Source: Nitritalea halalkaliphila LW7
GTDB lineage: Bacteria; Bacteroidota; Bacteroidia; Cytophagales; Cyclobacteriaceae
DNA: 35,085 nt
Direction: 5' to 3'
Assembly: GCF_000265075.1 (NCBI RefSeq)
Contig: NZ_AJYA01000074.1
Coordinates: forward strand, 1-35,085
The position numbers and the translations under genes were made by a program. This document shows, one piece after another, positions 18,316-26,341 of this stretch; the first letter of the stretch is position 1; each line of letters starts with the position of its first letter. The notes below the pieces were generated by a model. The model saw only the letters and a list, made by a program, of their open reading frames with translations. It was not told the origin of the DNA and did not search any database.

Positions 18316-20718
18316 ATGGCTTATAAGTTACTTATCAGTGCCTGTATGCTCCTGTGCTCCGGTCTCTTCGGTTTAGAGGCTCGGGCCCAAGACCGCACCT
18401 TTACAGGCTTTATTTACGAAACCGGAACCCAAGAAGCACTTGCAGGTGCTACGCTCCAGCTCCTGGATGGAGACCAGCGTATCGTCGTGGCGAATGCAAA
18501 AGGCTACTTCGAAATAACTGTGCCCTACACCAGTGACGCTCGTGTCTCCGTGCGCTTTCTAGGCTATGCCGAAAAAGCAGTGACCTTACAGCCTGCAAAA
18601 GACAATATGATTTACTTAGACCCCTCAGATGAAACCTTAAACACGGTGGAAATACGGGGTGAAAAAATGCGTGAGGAAGGAACACGTAGTTTATCCGTTA
18701 GCAGTGTCGACCGTGAATTAATCGAAAGAAACCGAACCGCCTCCTTAGGGACCGTGCTGTCTGGCGTACAGGGCGTGACCTTTGCCTCCTTCGGCTCGAA
18801 CATCCAACTACCCGTTATCCATGGACTGTATGGAAACAGAATTCTTATTCTAAATAATGGCTTTAAGCATGGCTTCCAAAACTGGGGTTCTGACCATGCA
18901 CCGGAAATTGATATCAACAGTGCCGAAAGTATTTCCGTCATTAAAGGTGCTGCCGCAGTCCGCTACGGCCCTGACGCACTTGGAGGTGCGGTACTGACTG
19001 AATCCAACACGCTGCCGTTTAACCAAGAAATTAGCGGGCAAGTGGTTACAGGTTACCAAACAAATGGGCGCGGTTTTAACACCGCATTTGATATCAGTGA
19101 AGGTAAAGAACGTTTCAGTTGGCATGCCGGTGGCAAAGTCAATATCGTAGGGGACAGAGAAGCCCCGGATTATGTATTGACCAATACCGGCGCCCGTGAA
19201 TTTACGGCCCATGCAGGAGCACGCTATAAAATTACTGATCGCTTAAATGCGCGTGCCTATTACAGCTTCGTAAATCAAAACCTAGGGATTCTGCGTGCAT
19301 CCATCGGAAGTAGTGGTGCGGCACTCATCCGGAATTTCGAGGCCGAGCGCCCCACCTTTATCCGTGATTTCTCTTATGAAATTAACGAGCCGAACCAATT
19401 TGTGCGGCATCATCTTGCCTCTTTAAAATTAGATTATACACTAAATGAGTCCAACTTCTTCAGCTTACGCTATGCGTTTCAGTCGAATCAGCGCGAAGAA
19501 TTTGATGTGCGGCGTAATGCAGACTTGCCCATTATCGATTTAAACTTGGTGTCTAATGATATTCAAGCGGATTGGACGCATCGCCTCGCAGCGAATTGGA
19601 GTGGTGTCGCGGGCGTGCAGATCCTCACGCAGCAGAACAGCAATAACCCGGGTACCAGCATTACTCCATTCATACCGAACTACAACAGTTTTCGAGCCAG
19701 CGCCTTTCTGATCGAAACCTACACCAAAGGAAATAGCGAATGGGAGTTCGGCTTGCGCTATGATTTCGAGCAGAACTCAGTCGCTGGAAGAGAGCGTACA
19801 CAGGCGCAGTTTGCGGATAATTTTACATTCTCGAACTTTACCGCTGCCCTAGGCTTTGTTCGTGAACTTAGTCCACGAAGTACGTTCAGAAGCAACTTAG
19901 GAACAGGCTGGAGGCCACCAAATATGGCCGAGCTCTACAGTTTTGGACAGCATGAAGCACGACAGACGTTCGGCCTATTACGCTACTTCGAAGACGAGGA
20001 AGGTAGGTTGCAAAATAACCGGGTCGTTCCATTTAACGAAAGTGGCGTAGAGGCGGAGCAGAGTTACAAGTGGATGAATGAAATCGATGTAAAAGGAGAA
20101 AAATTCCGGTTTAGCGCCTCTGCTTATGCGAATTACATCGGTAACTTCATCTACTGGCGCCCTATAGGTGTCGTGGGTACCTTACGTGGGCCGATGCCGA
20201 CCTATATCTTTACCCAAGCTGATGCCTTTTTTACAGGAGCAGATGTACAGGTGGAGTGGCAGCATACCTCTAACTGGAGCTCTAAATTCGGTGGAAGTTA
20301 CATCTGGAGCTGGAATGTGGAGCGCGATGAGCCCCTCATCAATCAGCCCCCTATCCACATCAACTATGAACTAAATTATAAAAATACGAATGTAGGTCCT
20401 TTCGACAGGGTCGAATTTAGTCTGCAGCCTTCCTATACGTTCCGTCAATTTCAGGCACCGAGAGAAGTATCCATCCGGAGCTTAATAGAGGGGACAGAGG
20501 TTATTTCCATCGACTCGGAAATCTTCGATTTCCTAGCGCCACCTCCGGGTTACTTTCTACTAAATGCCTTTGCATCCGCAGAAAAGGGCAGAATAGGAGG
20601 TAGTGTGATGGTAACGAATGCACTAAACACACGTTATCGCGACTATCTGAATGCTATGCGCTTCTTCGCCGATGACCTAGGAAGAAACATTATTCTATCT
20701 ATTCACTATAAATTTTAA
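18316..20718 (+). CDS. TonB-dependent receptor, ZnuD-like, with carboxypeptidase-regulatory N-terminal domain
   Basis: About 800 residues. The start at 18316 (MAYKLLISACMLLCSGL, cleavage after EARAQ) is preferred over the longer in-frame start at 18262 because it opens on the signal peptide. A CarboxypepD_reg-like beta domain follows (FTGFIYETGTQEALAGATLQ to VSVRFLGYAEKAV), then a plug with LPVIHGLYGNRILILNNG and SISVIKGAAAVRYGPDALGG, and a 22-strand barrel ending in an aromatic residue (SIHYKF). The plug segment HGFQNWGSDHAPEID, with its Asp-His, recalls ZnuD-type zinc receptors. The His-rich small protein upstream supports a metal substrate. It imports a ligand across the outer membrane using TonB energy. 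Intact frame. Confidence 0.83.
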   Translation: MAYKLLISACMLLCSGLFGLEARAQDRTFTGFIYETGTQEALAGATLQLLDGDQRIVVANAKGYFEITVPYTSDARVSVRFLGYAEKAVTLQPAKDNMIYLDPSDETLNTVEIRGEKMREEGTRSLSVSSVDRELIERNRTASLGTVLSGVQGVTFASFGSNIQLPVIHGLYGNRILILNNGFKHGFQNWGSDHAPEIDINSAESISVIKGAAAVRYGPDALGGAVLTESNTLPFNQEISGQVVTGYQTNGRGFNTAFDISEGKERFSWHAGGKVNIVGDREAPDYVLTNTGAREFTAHAGARYKITDRLNARAYYSFVNQNLGILRASIGSSGAALIRNFEAERPTFIRDFSYEINEPNQFVRHHLASLKLDYTLNESNFFSLRYAFQSNQREEFDVRRNADLPIIDLNLVSNDIQADWTHRLAANWSGVAGVQILTQQNSNNPGTSITPFIPNYNSFRASAFLIETYTKGNSEWEFGLRYDFEQNSVAGRERTQAQFADNFTFSNFTAALGFVRELSPRSTFRSNLGTGWRPPNMAELYSFGQHEARQTFGLLRYFEDEEGRLQNNRVVPFNESGVEAEQSYKWMNEIDVKGEKFRFSASAYANYIGNFIYWRPIGVVGTLRGPMPTYIFTQADAFFTGADVQVEWQHTSNWSSKFGGSYIWSWNVERDEPLINQPPIHINYELNYKNTNVGPFDRVEFSLQPSYTFRQFQAPREVSIRSLIEGTEVISIDSEIFDFLAPPPGYFLLNAFASAEKGRIGGSVMVTNALNTRYRDYLNAMRFFADDLGRNIILSIHYKF

Positions 20719-20732
20719 TTACCATGTTTCAC

Positions 20733-21341
20733 ATGAACAAATTACACACACTACTACTCGCCGTTTTTATGATCGGCCTTGGTTTCGCATGCTCGGAAGC
20801 AGAAGCACCAGAAGAAGAAAATGAGGTGGAAATCTTCACTGACGTAGAGCTAATCTTTACAGCAGAAGACGGTTCGCATGTGGTTCGTGCCTTAGCGGAA
20901 GACCCTACTGGTGGACTAGGCATCGATTCACGCTTCACTGTAGAACCGATTACACTTCGCCCGAATACAGCGTATATTTTGACGTTTGAGCTGCTTAACC
21001 GACTGGTATCTCCTGTGGAAGACGTACAGAAGGAAATCCGTGATGAAGACGATGAGCATCAAATGTTTTTCGAGTTCACACGCGATGTCTTCAGCGACCC
21101 TATGGGTATCGGTAACATCGAGGATCGTGATGGCGCCATCAACTATCTAGACTTTGATGATAATGGGCTACCTTTAGGCCTAAAAACGCGTTGGGTGACA
21201 GGTGGACCAGTCATGGGAGCTGAATTCCGAGTATGGTTAGCACATCAGCCTGGCGTAAAATCAGCCACTTCCACTGCTACAGATGGAGATGTAGACTTCG
21301 ATATCACCTTCGAGCTTAACATCGTCGCGCAGGAAGACTAA
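20733..21341 (+). CDS. Conserved lipoprotein downstream of the TonB receptor
   Basis: About 202 residues from the start at 20733 (an upstream in-frame ATG at 20724 is possible). Lipoprotein signal MNKLHTLLLAVFMIGLGFAC with Cys in GFACSEAEA. The rest is acidic and beta-rich: DVELIFTAEDGSHVVRA near the start, RPNTAYILTFELLNRL in the middle, a His/acid stretch DEDDEHQMF, and the C-terminal DVDFDITFELNIV. The layout matches a Bacteroidota lipoprotein family often encoded right after TonB receptors and annotated as type 1 periplasmic binding fold-like. The gap after the receptor is at most 14 bases, so the two are co-transcribed. It probably helps capture or deliver the receptor's ligand at the cell surface. 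Confidence 0.72.
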   Translation: MNKLHTLLLAVFMIGLGFACSEAEAPEEENEVEIFTDVELIFTAEDGSHVVRALAEDPTGGLGIDSRFTVEPITLRPNTAYILTFELLNRLVSPVEDVQKEIRDEDDEHQMFFEFTRDVFSDPMGIGNIEDRDGAINYLDFDDNGLPLGLKTRWVTGGPVMGAEFRVWLAHQPGVKSATSTATDGDVDFDITFELNIVAQED

Positions 21342-21378
21342 AAACACATACCATTTTCGCATAAGGTAATTTTTGATA

Positions 21379-21410
21379 AAAAGCCCTCGCTTCTGGCGAG
21401 GGCTTTTCTT
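21379..21410 (+). terminator. Terminator of the metal-uptake operon
   Basis: AAAGCCCTCGC pairs with GCGAGGGCTTT around a short TTCTG loop and is followed by TCTTTTATT. It lies 37 bases after the lipoprotein stop codon. Confidence 0.88.
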
Positions 21411-21559
21411 TTATTATGAAATAGGTAATCAGACTATTCACATACATTTAAATACATCAAACCCGAAGCATTTACGCCCAAACCCCAAACGAAAAGTACT
21501 ATTTTATACGAGTAAAAAGTTTTACTAAAGATCAGCTACACTTACGGTAACCACTTGGT

Positions 21560-22780
21560 TCAAACACAAGATGTTACAATACTTTTTGAATTAGTTTCTA
21601 AAATTTCTTTGTCAGTTTCTCCTTTACTATATCCAGTGATTACTTCTCTTATCACTCTATTTTCATCAATGACAAAAAAAACAGGAACAGACGGAACCCC
21701 ATAAGAGGCAGTGACTTCTGGAGACGATTTTAAAAATTTAAAATTTAAGTCATTTTTCTGCTGATATCTTTTCAGACCCTCTAAATTATTACTCCATGTT
21801 TCTAAACTCAAAAGCTCAAAATCTTGATCCTCATACTTTTTTGCAAGGCTCTTAAGGAAAGGAATTGAAAGGTGGCATGGACCACAGCCAATACCCGTAA
21901 ACTGTATTAAAAGCACCTTACTTTTCAAATCACTTAACTTCACGATATTGTAATCAACATCTTGTAAGACCCAATCGGGTGCAATTTCACCAATAAGAAT
22001 TTGTTTTTTCCCAACTTGACCTTCAGCCCTCGTGGCATCGCGATCGAAATACTGAAGAGAAAAATAAGAAGGGAAGTATTCCCTCGCATGCATGGTCGCG
22101 GCCTTTGAAAAGTTTAAATTTGGAGAATAAACAGATTGAAACAAGGTCACGTGATGCCATTTACTTTCCATCCGATAAGGCAGGAGATCTTTTTTATTAA
22201 ACCAAATATCAAATTGAGAAATTTCATCTTCTGGAATATATTCATTTTTAATCGTAATTGGATTAATATGGAAATATACATGCTTATCGATAATTTTTAA
22301 TCTAAAATATAGAGAATCACCATAGTCTTCAAAATTCACTTGAATATCATCCTCAGTAGTTAAAGCATATTTTAAAATGGAATTGATCTTCGTATAAAAA
22401 GGATAATATACAAGCCTGAAAGGATGTGGATTATTTACAAAACTATCAACTTTAACAGTCTGTTTAGCCCAATTAACCTTTCCTCTTACTTGGCCATCAT
22501 AAAAATCTGTCATTTTTGTTGTATCTTCAGATAAAAAAGTAAATGAGCTTGCACCAACCAGGCTATCCAACGAATTAACGATAACTTTATGATAAACTCT
22601 TTTTGCTTCAGTGAATGCTATTGTATCACCGGGCGCACTCGAAATTGTTTCTTCAAAATATGAGACAGAACTAATCTCATTCAAATTTTCTACTATTTTT
22701 TGTAAAAAGTATTCATCCGTCATATTTGGCTTACACCCAAATACAACAAGGATTAAAAGACCTAAGATTTGTTTTTTCAT
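21560..22780 (-). CDS. TlpA/redoxin-family thioredoxin-fold lipoprotein (AT-rich)
   Basis: About 406 residues from the start at 22780 (an in-frame ATG lies 15 bases upstream). Lipoprotein signal MKKQILGLLILVVFGC. A long N-terminal beta-rich domain (about 25-260) resembles lipoprotein domains that bind hydrophobic ligands. It is followed by a thioredoxin domain with GEIAPDWVLQDVDYNIVKLSDL, active site GIGCGPC and the cis-Pro region GVPSVPVFFVIDE. It probably acts in envelope thiol-disulfide exchange. It differs from all neighbours in being strongly AT-rich: the line 22261-22320 has 13 G/C in 60 bases. The flanking intergenic DNA is also AT-rich. This suggests recent acquisition. Intact frame. 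Confidence 0.85.
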   Translation of the reverse strand: MKKQILGLLILVVFGCKPNMTDEYFLQKIVENLNEISSVSYFEETISSAPGDTIAFTEAKRVYHKVIVNSLDSLVGASSFTFLSEDTTKMTDFYDGQVRGKVNWAKQTVKVDSFVNNPHPFRLVYYPFYTKINSILKYALTTEDDIQVNFEDYGDSLYFRLKIIDKHVYFHINPITIKNEYIPEDEISQFDIWFNKKDLLPYRMESKWHHVTLFQSVYSPNLNFSKAATMHAREYFPSYFSLQYFDRDATRAEGQVGKKQILIGEIAPDWVLQDVDYNIVKLSDLKSKVLLIQFTGIGCGPCHLSIPFLKSLAKKYEDQDFELLSLETWSNNLEGLKRYQQKNDLNFKFLKSSPEVTASYGVPSVPVFFVIDENRVIREVITGYSKGETDKEILETNSKSIVTSCV

Positions 22781-23044
22781 AATTCCAGAATTCATACGAG
22801 CTTACTCGCCTATTTTTTCACATTAAAACTGTAGAAAAAATTTTAACTTTATCACCCCTTGATGCTGTGATTTTAATAGAAAACAGATATTATCAGCACT
22901 TAAGATGTGCTCCAATCATTTGTGATTAAGCAATACTACTACTTACTAAAAAGTCAATAACATTTAATCCCTCTTATGCCTTGATTTTAGAAAAACAGGC
23001 ACCTGAAAACCTCAAGTGCCTGCATACTGCTGGGTGGAATGTGT
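22781..23044. other. AT-rich intergenic region
   Basis: About 260 bases between the AT-rich lipoprotein gene and the BlaR1 gene. Apart from the BlaR1 terminator at 22996-23022, I see no open reading frame, RNA gene or clear promoter box. Confidence 0.5.
22991..23022 (-). terminator. Terminator of the BlaI/BlaR1 operon
   Basis: CAGGCACCTGA (22996-23006) pairs with TCAAGTGCCTG (23012-23022) with one wobble. On the minus strand it is followed by TTTTTC. It lies 22 bases after the BlaR1 stop codon. Confidence 0.8.
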
Positions 23045-24310
23045 TTAACTTAATTTAAATTTTACAGGTAGGCGCATGCGCACATTTACCTCACGATCGC
23101 GCTGCTTGCCTGGATTCCAGTTTTGTGCCTGACTTACCACACGAATCGCTTCCTCATCACAGCCTCCGCCGATTCCACGTAAAATCTCAACATTATGAAT
23201 AGAACCTGTTTTGCTGACCTCAAATACCACATATACCGTTCCTTCGATACCCGCTTTTTTAGCAGCCTCTGGATACTTTAGATTCTGGCTTAGATAGTCC
23301 GCCCATCCTTCCATCCCTCCTGCTGGCATAGGAGGTTGTTCCACGACATCGAACACCTCTCCTAGATCTTCACGGCCATTTTCAGATAAGGCAGCGACTT
23401 GACCTGCTTCCTCCAACTGATTTTCATTTAAAGGACTGGAGCCCTCATCACCTGTCTCACAGGCAAACAATAAGGCAATCGCTACTAGGAGCGGGGTAAC
23501 TTGCGCAAAACGCTTTTTCAGATTTGCAGGGGATTTGGATTGAAACATCATCATGATTCGTTGTTTAAGTTGAAATTGATTGAACGTATTAACAGGAACA
23601 GGGGCTAATCCCAGCTCTAATTGTTGCAGCAGAAGATGTGCATACTGCGCACGGTCTACTTTGGCCTGTAAGGCCTCATCTACCTGATATTCATGCAGGG
23701 TGACCAGCTCTTTTTCCAAGGTGTACACAAAAGGATTAAACCAAAACAGTCCTTTTAGCAGGTACCAAAACAGCCGGTCGATGCTGTGAAAACGCTGTAC
23801 ATGCTCTAACTCATGACTGATAATCGCACGCAGCTCTGGATGCGCCAGCTCCTCGGGAGCCAACATGATTTTACCGAAAAAAGAACTGGCGCGAAAACGA
23901 GGCGACACATACAGCGTAACTCCAAAACGACGATAAATACTAGCCTGACCCAGCTGCCGATGCAGTTTCCAAAGTCCCGCACCCAAGCGAAGCCAAACAA
24001 GCGCCACCCCCGACAGGTACACAAAACCCATCAGCTCCCAAATGCTATACCTGGACACCTCTTCGCTGGCCAAGGCATCAGGGGCTACCCCAAATTCCGG
24101 AAAGCTCAGATAGGGTAGCTGCTCGGGCTGCATCAGGGCGGGTAGCTTCCAAGAAAGAAAAGGGACGAGTACCGCCAAACCACCTACCAGCAACAGATAG
24201 GCCCGATTCCACTCGAAAAAAGTCAAGCGCGCTAGCCATAGCCGGTAAAAAAGCCCCCCGATGAGGAGGATGGCAGTCCCCTGCCAAAGAAATTTAAGAA
24301 GCAGTTCCAT
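23045..24310 (-). CDS. BlaR1/MecR1-type M56 metallopeptidase fused to TonB C-terminal domain
   Basis: About 421 residues from the start at 24310. Four or so membrane helices surround a zinc-peptidase motif HELEH (about residues 166-170) followed by LFWFNPFVYTLEKELVTLHEYQVDE. A final helix (VTPLLVAIALLFAC) leads to a periplasmic C-terminal TonB domain (DYLSQNLKYPEAAKKAGIEGTVYVVFEV to NVRMRLPVKFKL). In BlaR1 systems the cytoplasmic peptidase answers an envelope signal by removing the BlaI repressor. In Bacteroidota the sensor is often replaced by a TonB-like or plug-like domain, as here. The start overlaps the end of the BlaI gene by 17 bases, showing a translationally coupled pair. The signal is unknown; beta-lactam sensing is not implied because there is no penicillin-binding domain. 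Confidence 0.9.
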   Translation of the reverse strand: MELLLKFLWQGTAILLIGGLFYRLWLARLTFFEWNRAYLLLVGGLAVLVPFLSWKLPALMQPEQLPYLSFPEFGVAPDALASEEVSRYSIWELMGFVYLSGVALVWLRLGAGLWKLHRQLGQASIYRRFGVTLYVSPRFRASSFFGKIMLAPEELAHPELRAIISHELEHVQRFHSIDRLFWYLLKGLFWFNPFVYTLEKELVTLHEYQVDEALQAKVDRAQYAHLLLQQLELGLAPVPVNTFNQFQLKQRIMMMFQSKSPANLKKRFAQVTPLLVAIALLFACETGDEGSSPLNENQLEEAGQVAALSENGREDLGEVFDVVEQPPMPAGGMEGWADYLSQNLKYPEAAKKAGIEGTVYVVFEVSKTGSIHNVEILRGIGGGCDEEAIRVVSQAQNWNPGKQRDREVNVRMRLPVKFKLS

Positions 24311-24686
24311 CTTTCTTGTTGTTTTCGTGTTTGGCAATCAGTTCCCGTAACTCCTCTAGCTCCTGCGGACGCACCTGCTCGTCTTTCAACATATAAGAGA
24401 GCACCTCCTCCATAGAACCTCCGAAATAATTCTTTAATAAAGACTTTAAAGACCGCTTTTTATACTGATCTAAGCTAATAGCTGGACGGTAGACTTTAAC
24501 ATTCCCGAACAACTTGTGGTGCAGGAAGCCCTTATTCTCGATTACTTTCATGATGGAAGCTAGCGTCGTATAAGGAGGCTTAGGTTCTGGAAGTGCGTTT
24601 AGCACATCTCGAACGGTGCACTCCTCACGCTCCCACACACACTGCATGATGGCCTCCTCCTGCTGGGTTAGTGTTTCCTTCGGCAT
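24294..24686 (-). CDS. BlaI/MecI/CopY-family transcriptional repressor
   Basis: A 130-residue winged-helix repressor. The N-terminal helix-turn-helix and wing are clear: LTQQEEAIMQCVWEREECTVRDVL, YTTLASIMKVIENKGFL, then GNVKVYRP. The C-terminal helices (SLKSLLKNYFGGSMEEVLSYM) form the usual dimerisation region, which in this family also contains the cleavage site for the partner peptidase. The gene is directly upstream of, and overlaps, the BlaR1-type gene. Two TAC-N9-GTA sites upstream are probable operators, so it is probably autorepressed. Confidence 0.93.
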   Translation of the reverse strand: MPKETLTQQEEAIMQCVWEREECTVRDVLNALPEPKPPYTTLASIMKVIENKGFLHHKLFGNVKVYRPAISLDQYKKRSLKSLLKNYFGGSMEEVLSYMLKDEQVRPQELEELRELIAKHENNKKDGTAS

Positions 24687-24727
24687 ATCTGATTCCGTTT
24701 AAAAGGTTCTTTGGTTAATTCACATTT

Positions 24728-24735
24728 CAAAGATA
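24728..24735 (-). promoter_or_regulatory. -7 promoter element of the BlaI/BlaR1 operon
   Basis: On the minus strand TATCTTTG matches TAnnTTTG, 41 bases upstream of the BlaI start codon. The -33 position falls inside the operator at 24756-24770, as expected for steric repression. Confidence 0.55.
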
Positions 24736-24755
24736 GGGATTAAATCTGAAAATCC

Positions 24756-24770
24756 TACGAATTTTTCGTA
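24756..24770. promoter_or_regulatory. BlaI-type operator 1 (TACGAA-N3-TTCGTA)
   Basis: A 15-bp inverted repeat with perfect 6-base arms around TTT. The outer TAC...GTA half-sites match the general pattern of BlaI/MecI/CopY operators. Confidence 0.6.
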
Positions 24771-24795
24771 ATAAATTATTTTATTTTCGTAGTTC

Positions 24796-24810
24796 TACTA
24801 TTTTTTCGTA
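24796..24810. promoter_or_regulatory. BlaI-type operator 2 (TAC-N9-GTA)
   Basis: TACTATTTTTTCGTA has the same TAC-N9-GTA spacing as operator 1 and shares its right half (TTTTTCGTA). Its centre is 40 bp from that of operator 1, about four helical turns. A third TTTTCGTA half-site lies at 24784-24791. Confidence 0.5.
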
Positions 24811-24820
24811 GAACAGACCT

Positions 24821-24860
24821 AAAAAAAAGCTTTAGCAAGGGACCTCCCCTACTAAAGCTT
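24821..24860 (-). terminator. AT-type stem-loop with A/T tract between BlaI operator region and the plug-domain gene
   Basis: AAGCTTTAG (24827-24835) and CTAAAGCTT (24852-24860) form a perfect 9-bp stem. On the minus strand the stem is followed by a run of T, so it ends the sigma-factor/plug-protein operon, whose last gene stops at 24898. Confidence 0.8.
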
Positions 24861-24897
24861 ACCTAATCAATCAAACATAAAAAACCGTTTATCCCAT

Positions 24898-25879
24898 TTA
24901 CTTTAGCGTAATGATAATCGCCCCATTTTTCCCGCGTGCACCGAAACGCTCGACGGCAGCCTCTCCCTTTAAAACTTCTATCGCCTTGATCTCATTTGGA
25001 TTGATCTCCGCCACACCTTCGATGTCCGTAAGCTCTTTGCCATTTTTATCCATAAAAAAGTAGATCGGGGCATCCGGACCAGAGGTGCGTACAGCAGACT
25101 CGAATAAACGAGTAGGGATAGTACTCCCGTCTGAAACACGCACTTCTCGGATTTGTGGATCTACTAATTGAACTCTCCCATCTTTATCTCTAACATATAC
25201 ATTCGCATTTTCCACAACTTTCACATCACCACGTGTAGTAACCTGAAAAGGAGTACTGTATCCAGAAACACCCACGCGCGCATTACTCGGAGTTCCATCG
25301 GTTTTAGGACTATCGCCAGCCTTCTGCCGGATTCCTTCTACACCTGAAACACCCGATACACGTCCAGATAAAGGCTCCACTTTCCCGATTCGAACCACAG
25401 GCTTGAGTCCACTCTGTCTGCTCAGATTATCCAAAAGGGCGAGCCGCTCCATCTCTTCATGCTGGGCATCTGTTAGCATATCCCGTAGCTCTACATAGGA
25501 CATGACGCGCTTTTCTTTTAGCTGAGACTGCTAGCGCCAACACTTTTTTCAGCTGTGCATTCAGTGTTTTCTTGTCTGTTTCCTTTTTCGCAGCTAGCTG
25601 TGCATACGCTCGATTCGCATCTTCAAGCTCCCAGCGCAGCTTCGCGAACTGCTCGGTCGTCTCCAAATGCAGCTGACGGATTTTTTTCACCTGCGCATCT
25701 GCTAACTTCAACTGCTCCCGACGCTTGAGCACATCATCCACCGAATAAACCTCCGCAAAAGGATTGCGCTCACCCAGCTCTACACGCTGGTCCTTTACCT
25801 CTTTAATCTCTACGCGCTGGGCATAGCTGTTCCCCGCTCCTGCTACCAGCAGGAAAAGTACTATCCAAATCTGTTTCAT
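24898..25879 (-). CDS. Exported protein with Spy-like helical region and TonB plug-like C-terminus (one apparent frameshift)
   Basis: Repaired length is about 326 residues. The start at 25879 opens on a signal peptide (MKQIWIVLFLLVAGAGNSYAQ). A charged helical part with QLKLADAQVKKIRQLHLETTEQF and LRDMLTDAQHEEMERL resembles the LTxxQ/Spy/CpxP periplasmic fold. The C-terminus (GVAEINPNEIKAIEVLKGEAAVERFGARGKNGAIIITLK region) has the strand-turn pattern of TonB-receptor plug ends. The frame changes near 25520-25530: removing one A from the A run gives SAKEKRVMSYVELRDML, and this is the only break that looks like a gained rather than a lost base (two losses would also fit). It is the last gene of the ECF sigma operon, 10 bases after the previous one, and probably the regulated envelope effector. 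Confidence 0.62.
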
Positions 25880-25889
25880 CGTTTTAGCT

Positions 25890-26341
25890 TTAATCGTAAA
25901 GTAGTATATCTGAGTCTGCTTGCCAGATCTCATAATTGGCATACTGCCAAATTTCAATTGCCAGCTGACCTTCTTCATCCAGGCCTACGGAGAATAAATC
26001 CAGCTCGGAAGCAGGCAGGCCCACTGCCTCTCTGTACGCTTCCCCGCTAACGCCGCGCTCTGCGCGTCACGTGGCTCCTCAGGAAAAGAGAGCCATCCGT
26101 TCACCCCGAAACCCAAGAGCAAAACCGCCGCTGCTGCCGCCGCCCAGTGCCAGAGCTTTCGGAAAACTGGCTTGGTGCTCGAAAGCGACGTACCAGCTCG
26201 CCCTTTGGCCGAAGGCCGCATCATCCCCTCCTCCTGAAGCGCACTCCGCTCCTGTGGGAGACCAAAACGCGCTGCATCCTGCTCCTTTAAGGTGCTAAAG
26301 AACCGCCCAAGGTCCTTATCGTCCATCTCCCTATGCTTCAT
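25890..26341 (-). CDS. Probable anti-sigma factor, membrane-anchored (one apparent frameshift)
   Basis: Repaired length is about 150 residues. The cytoplasmic N-terminus (DKDLGRFFSTLKEQDAARFG) is charged and helical, followed by a basic linker, one membrane helix (WHWAAAAAAVLLLGFGVNGWL) and a short periplasmic part. Restoring one G in the G run near 26044-26047 extends the protein through AALAGEAYREAVGLPASELD and EIWQYANYEIWQADS to a stop at 25890. The start overlaps the end of the sigma gene by 11 bases. Topology and position fit an anti-sigma factor, though no family domain is obvious. A start at 26326 is also possible. Confidence 0.6.

Noticed and set aside
17953..18326. Extra small genes between the His-rich protein and the ZnuD-like receptor
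   Set aside because: The overlapping short frames are explained as parts of the frameshifted His-rich gene and the receptor leader; none has its own start signal or recognisable sequence.
23045..24686. Beta-lactam resistance operon (blaI-blaR1)
   Set aside because: There is no penicillin-binding sensor domain and no beta-lactamase gene nearby; the sensor part is a TonB C-terminal domain.
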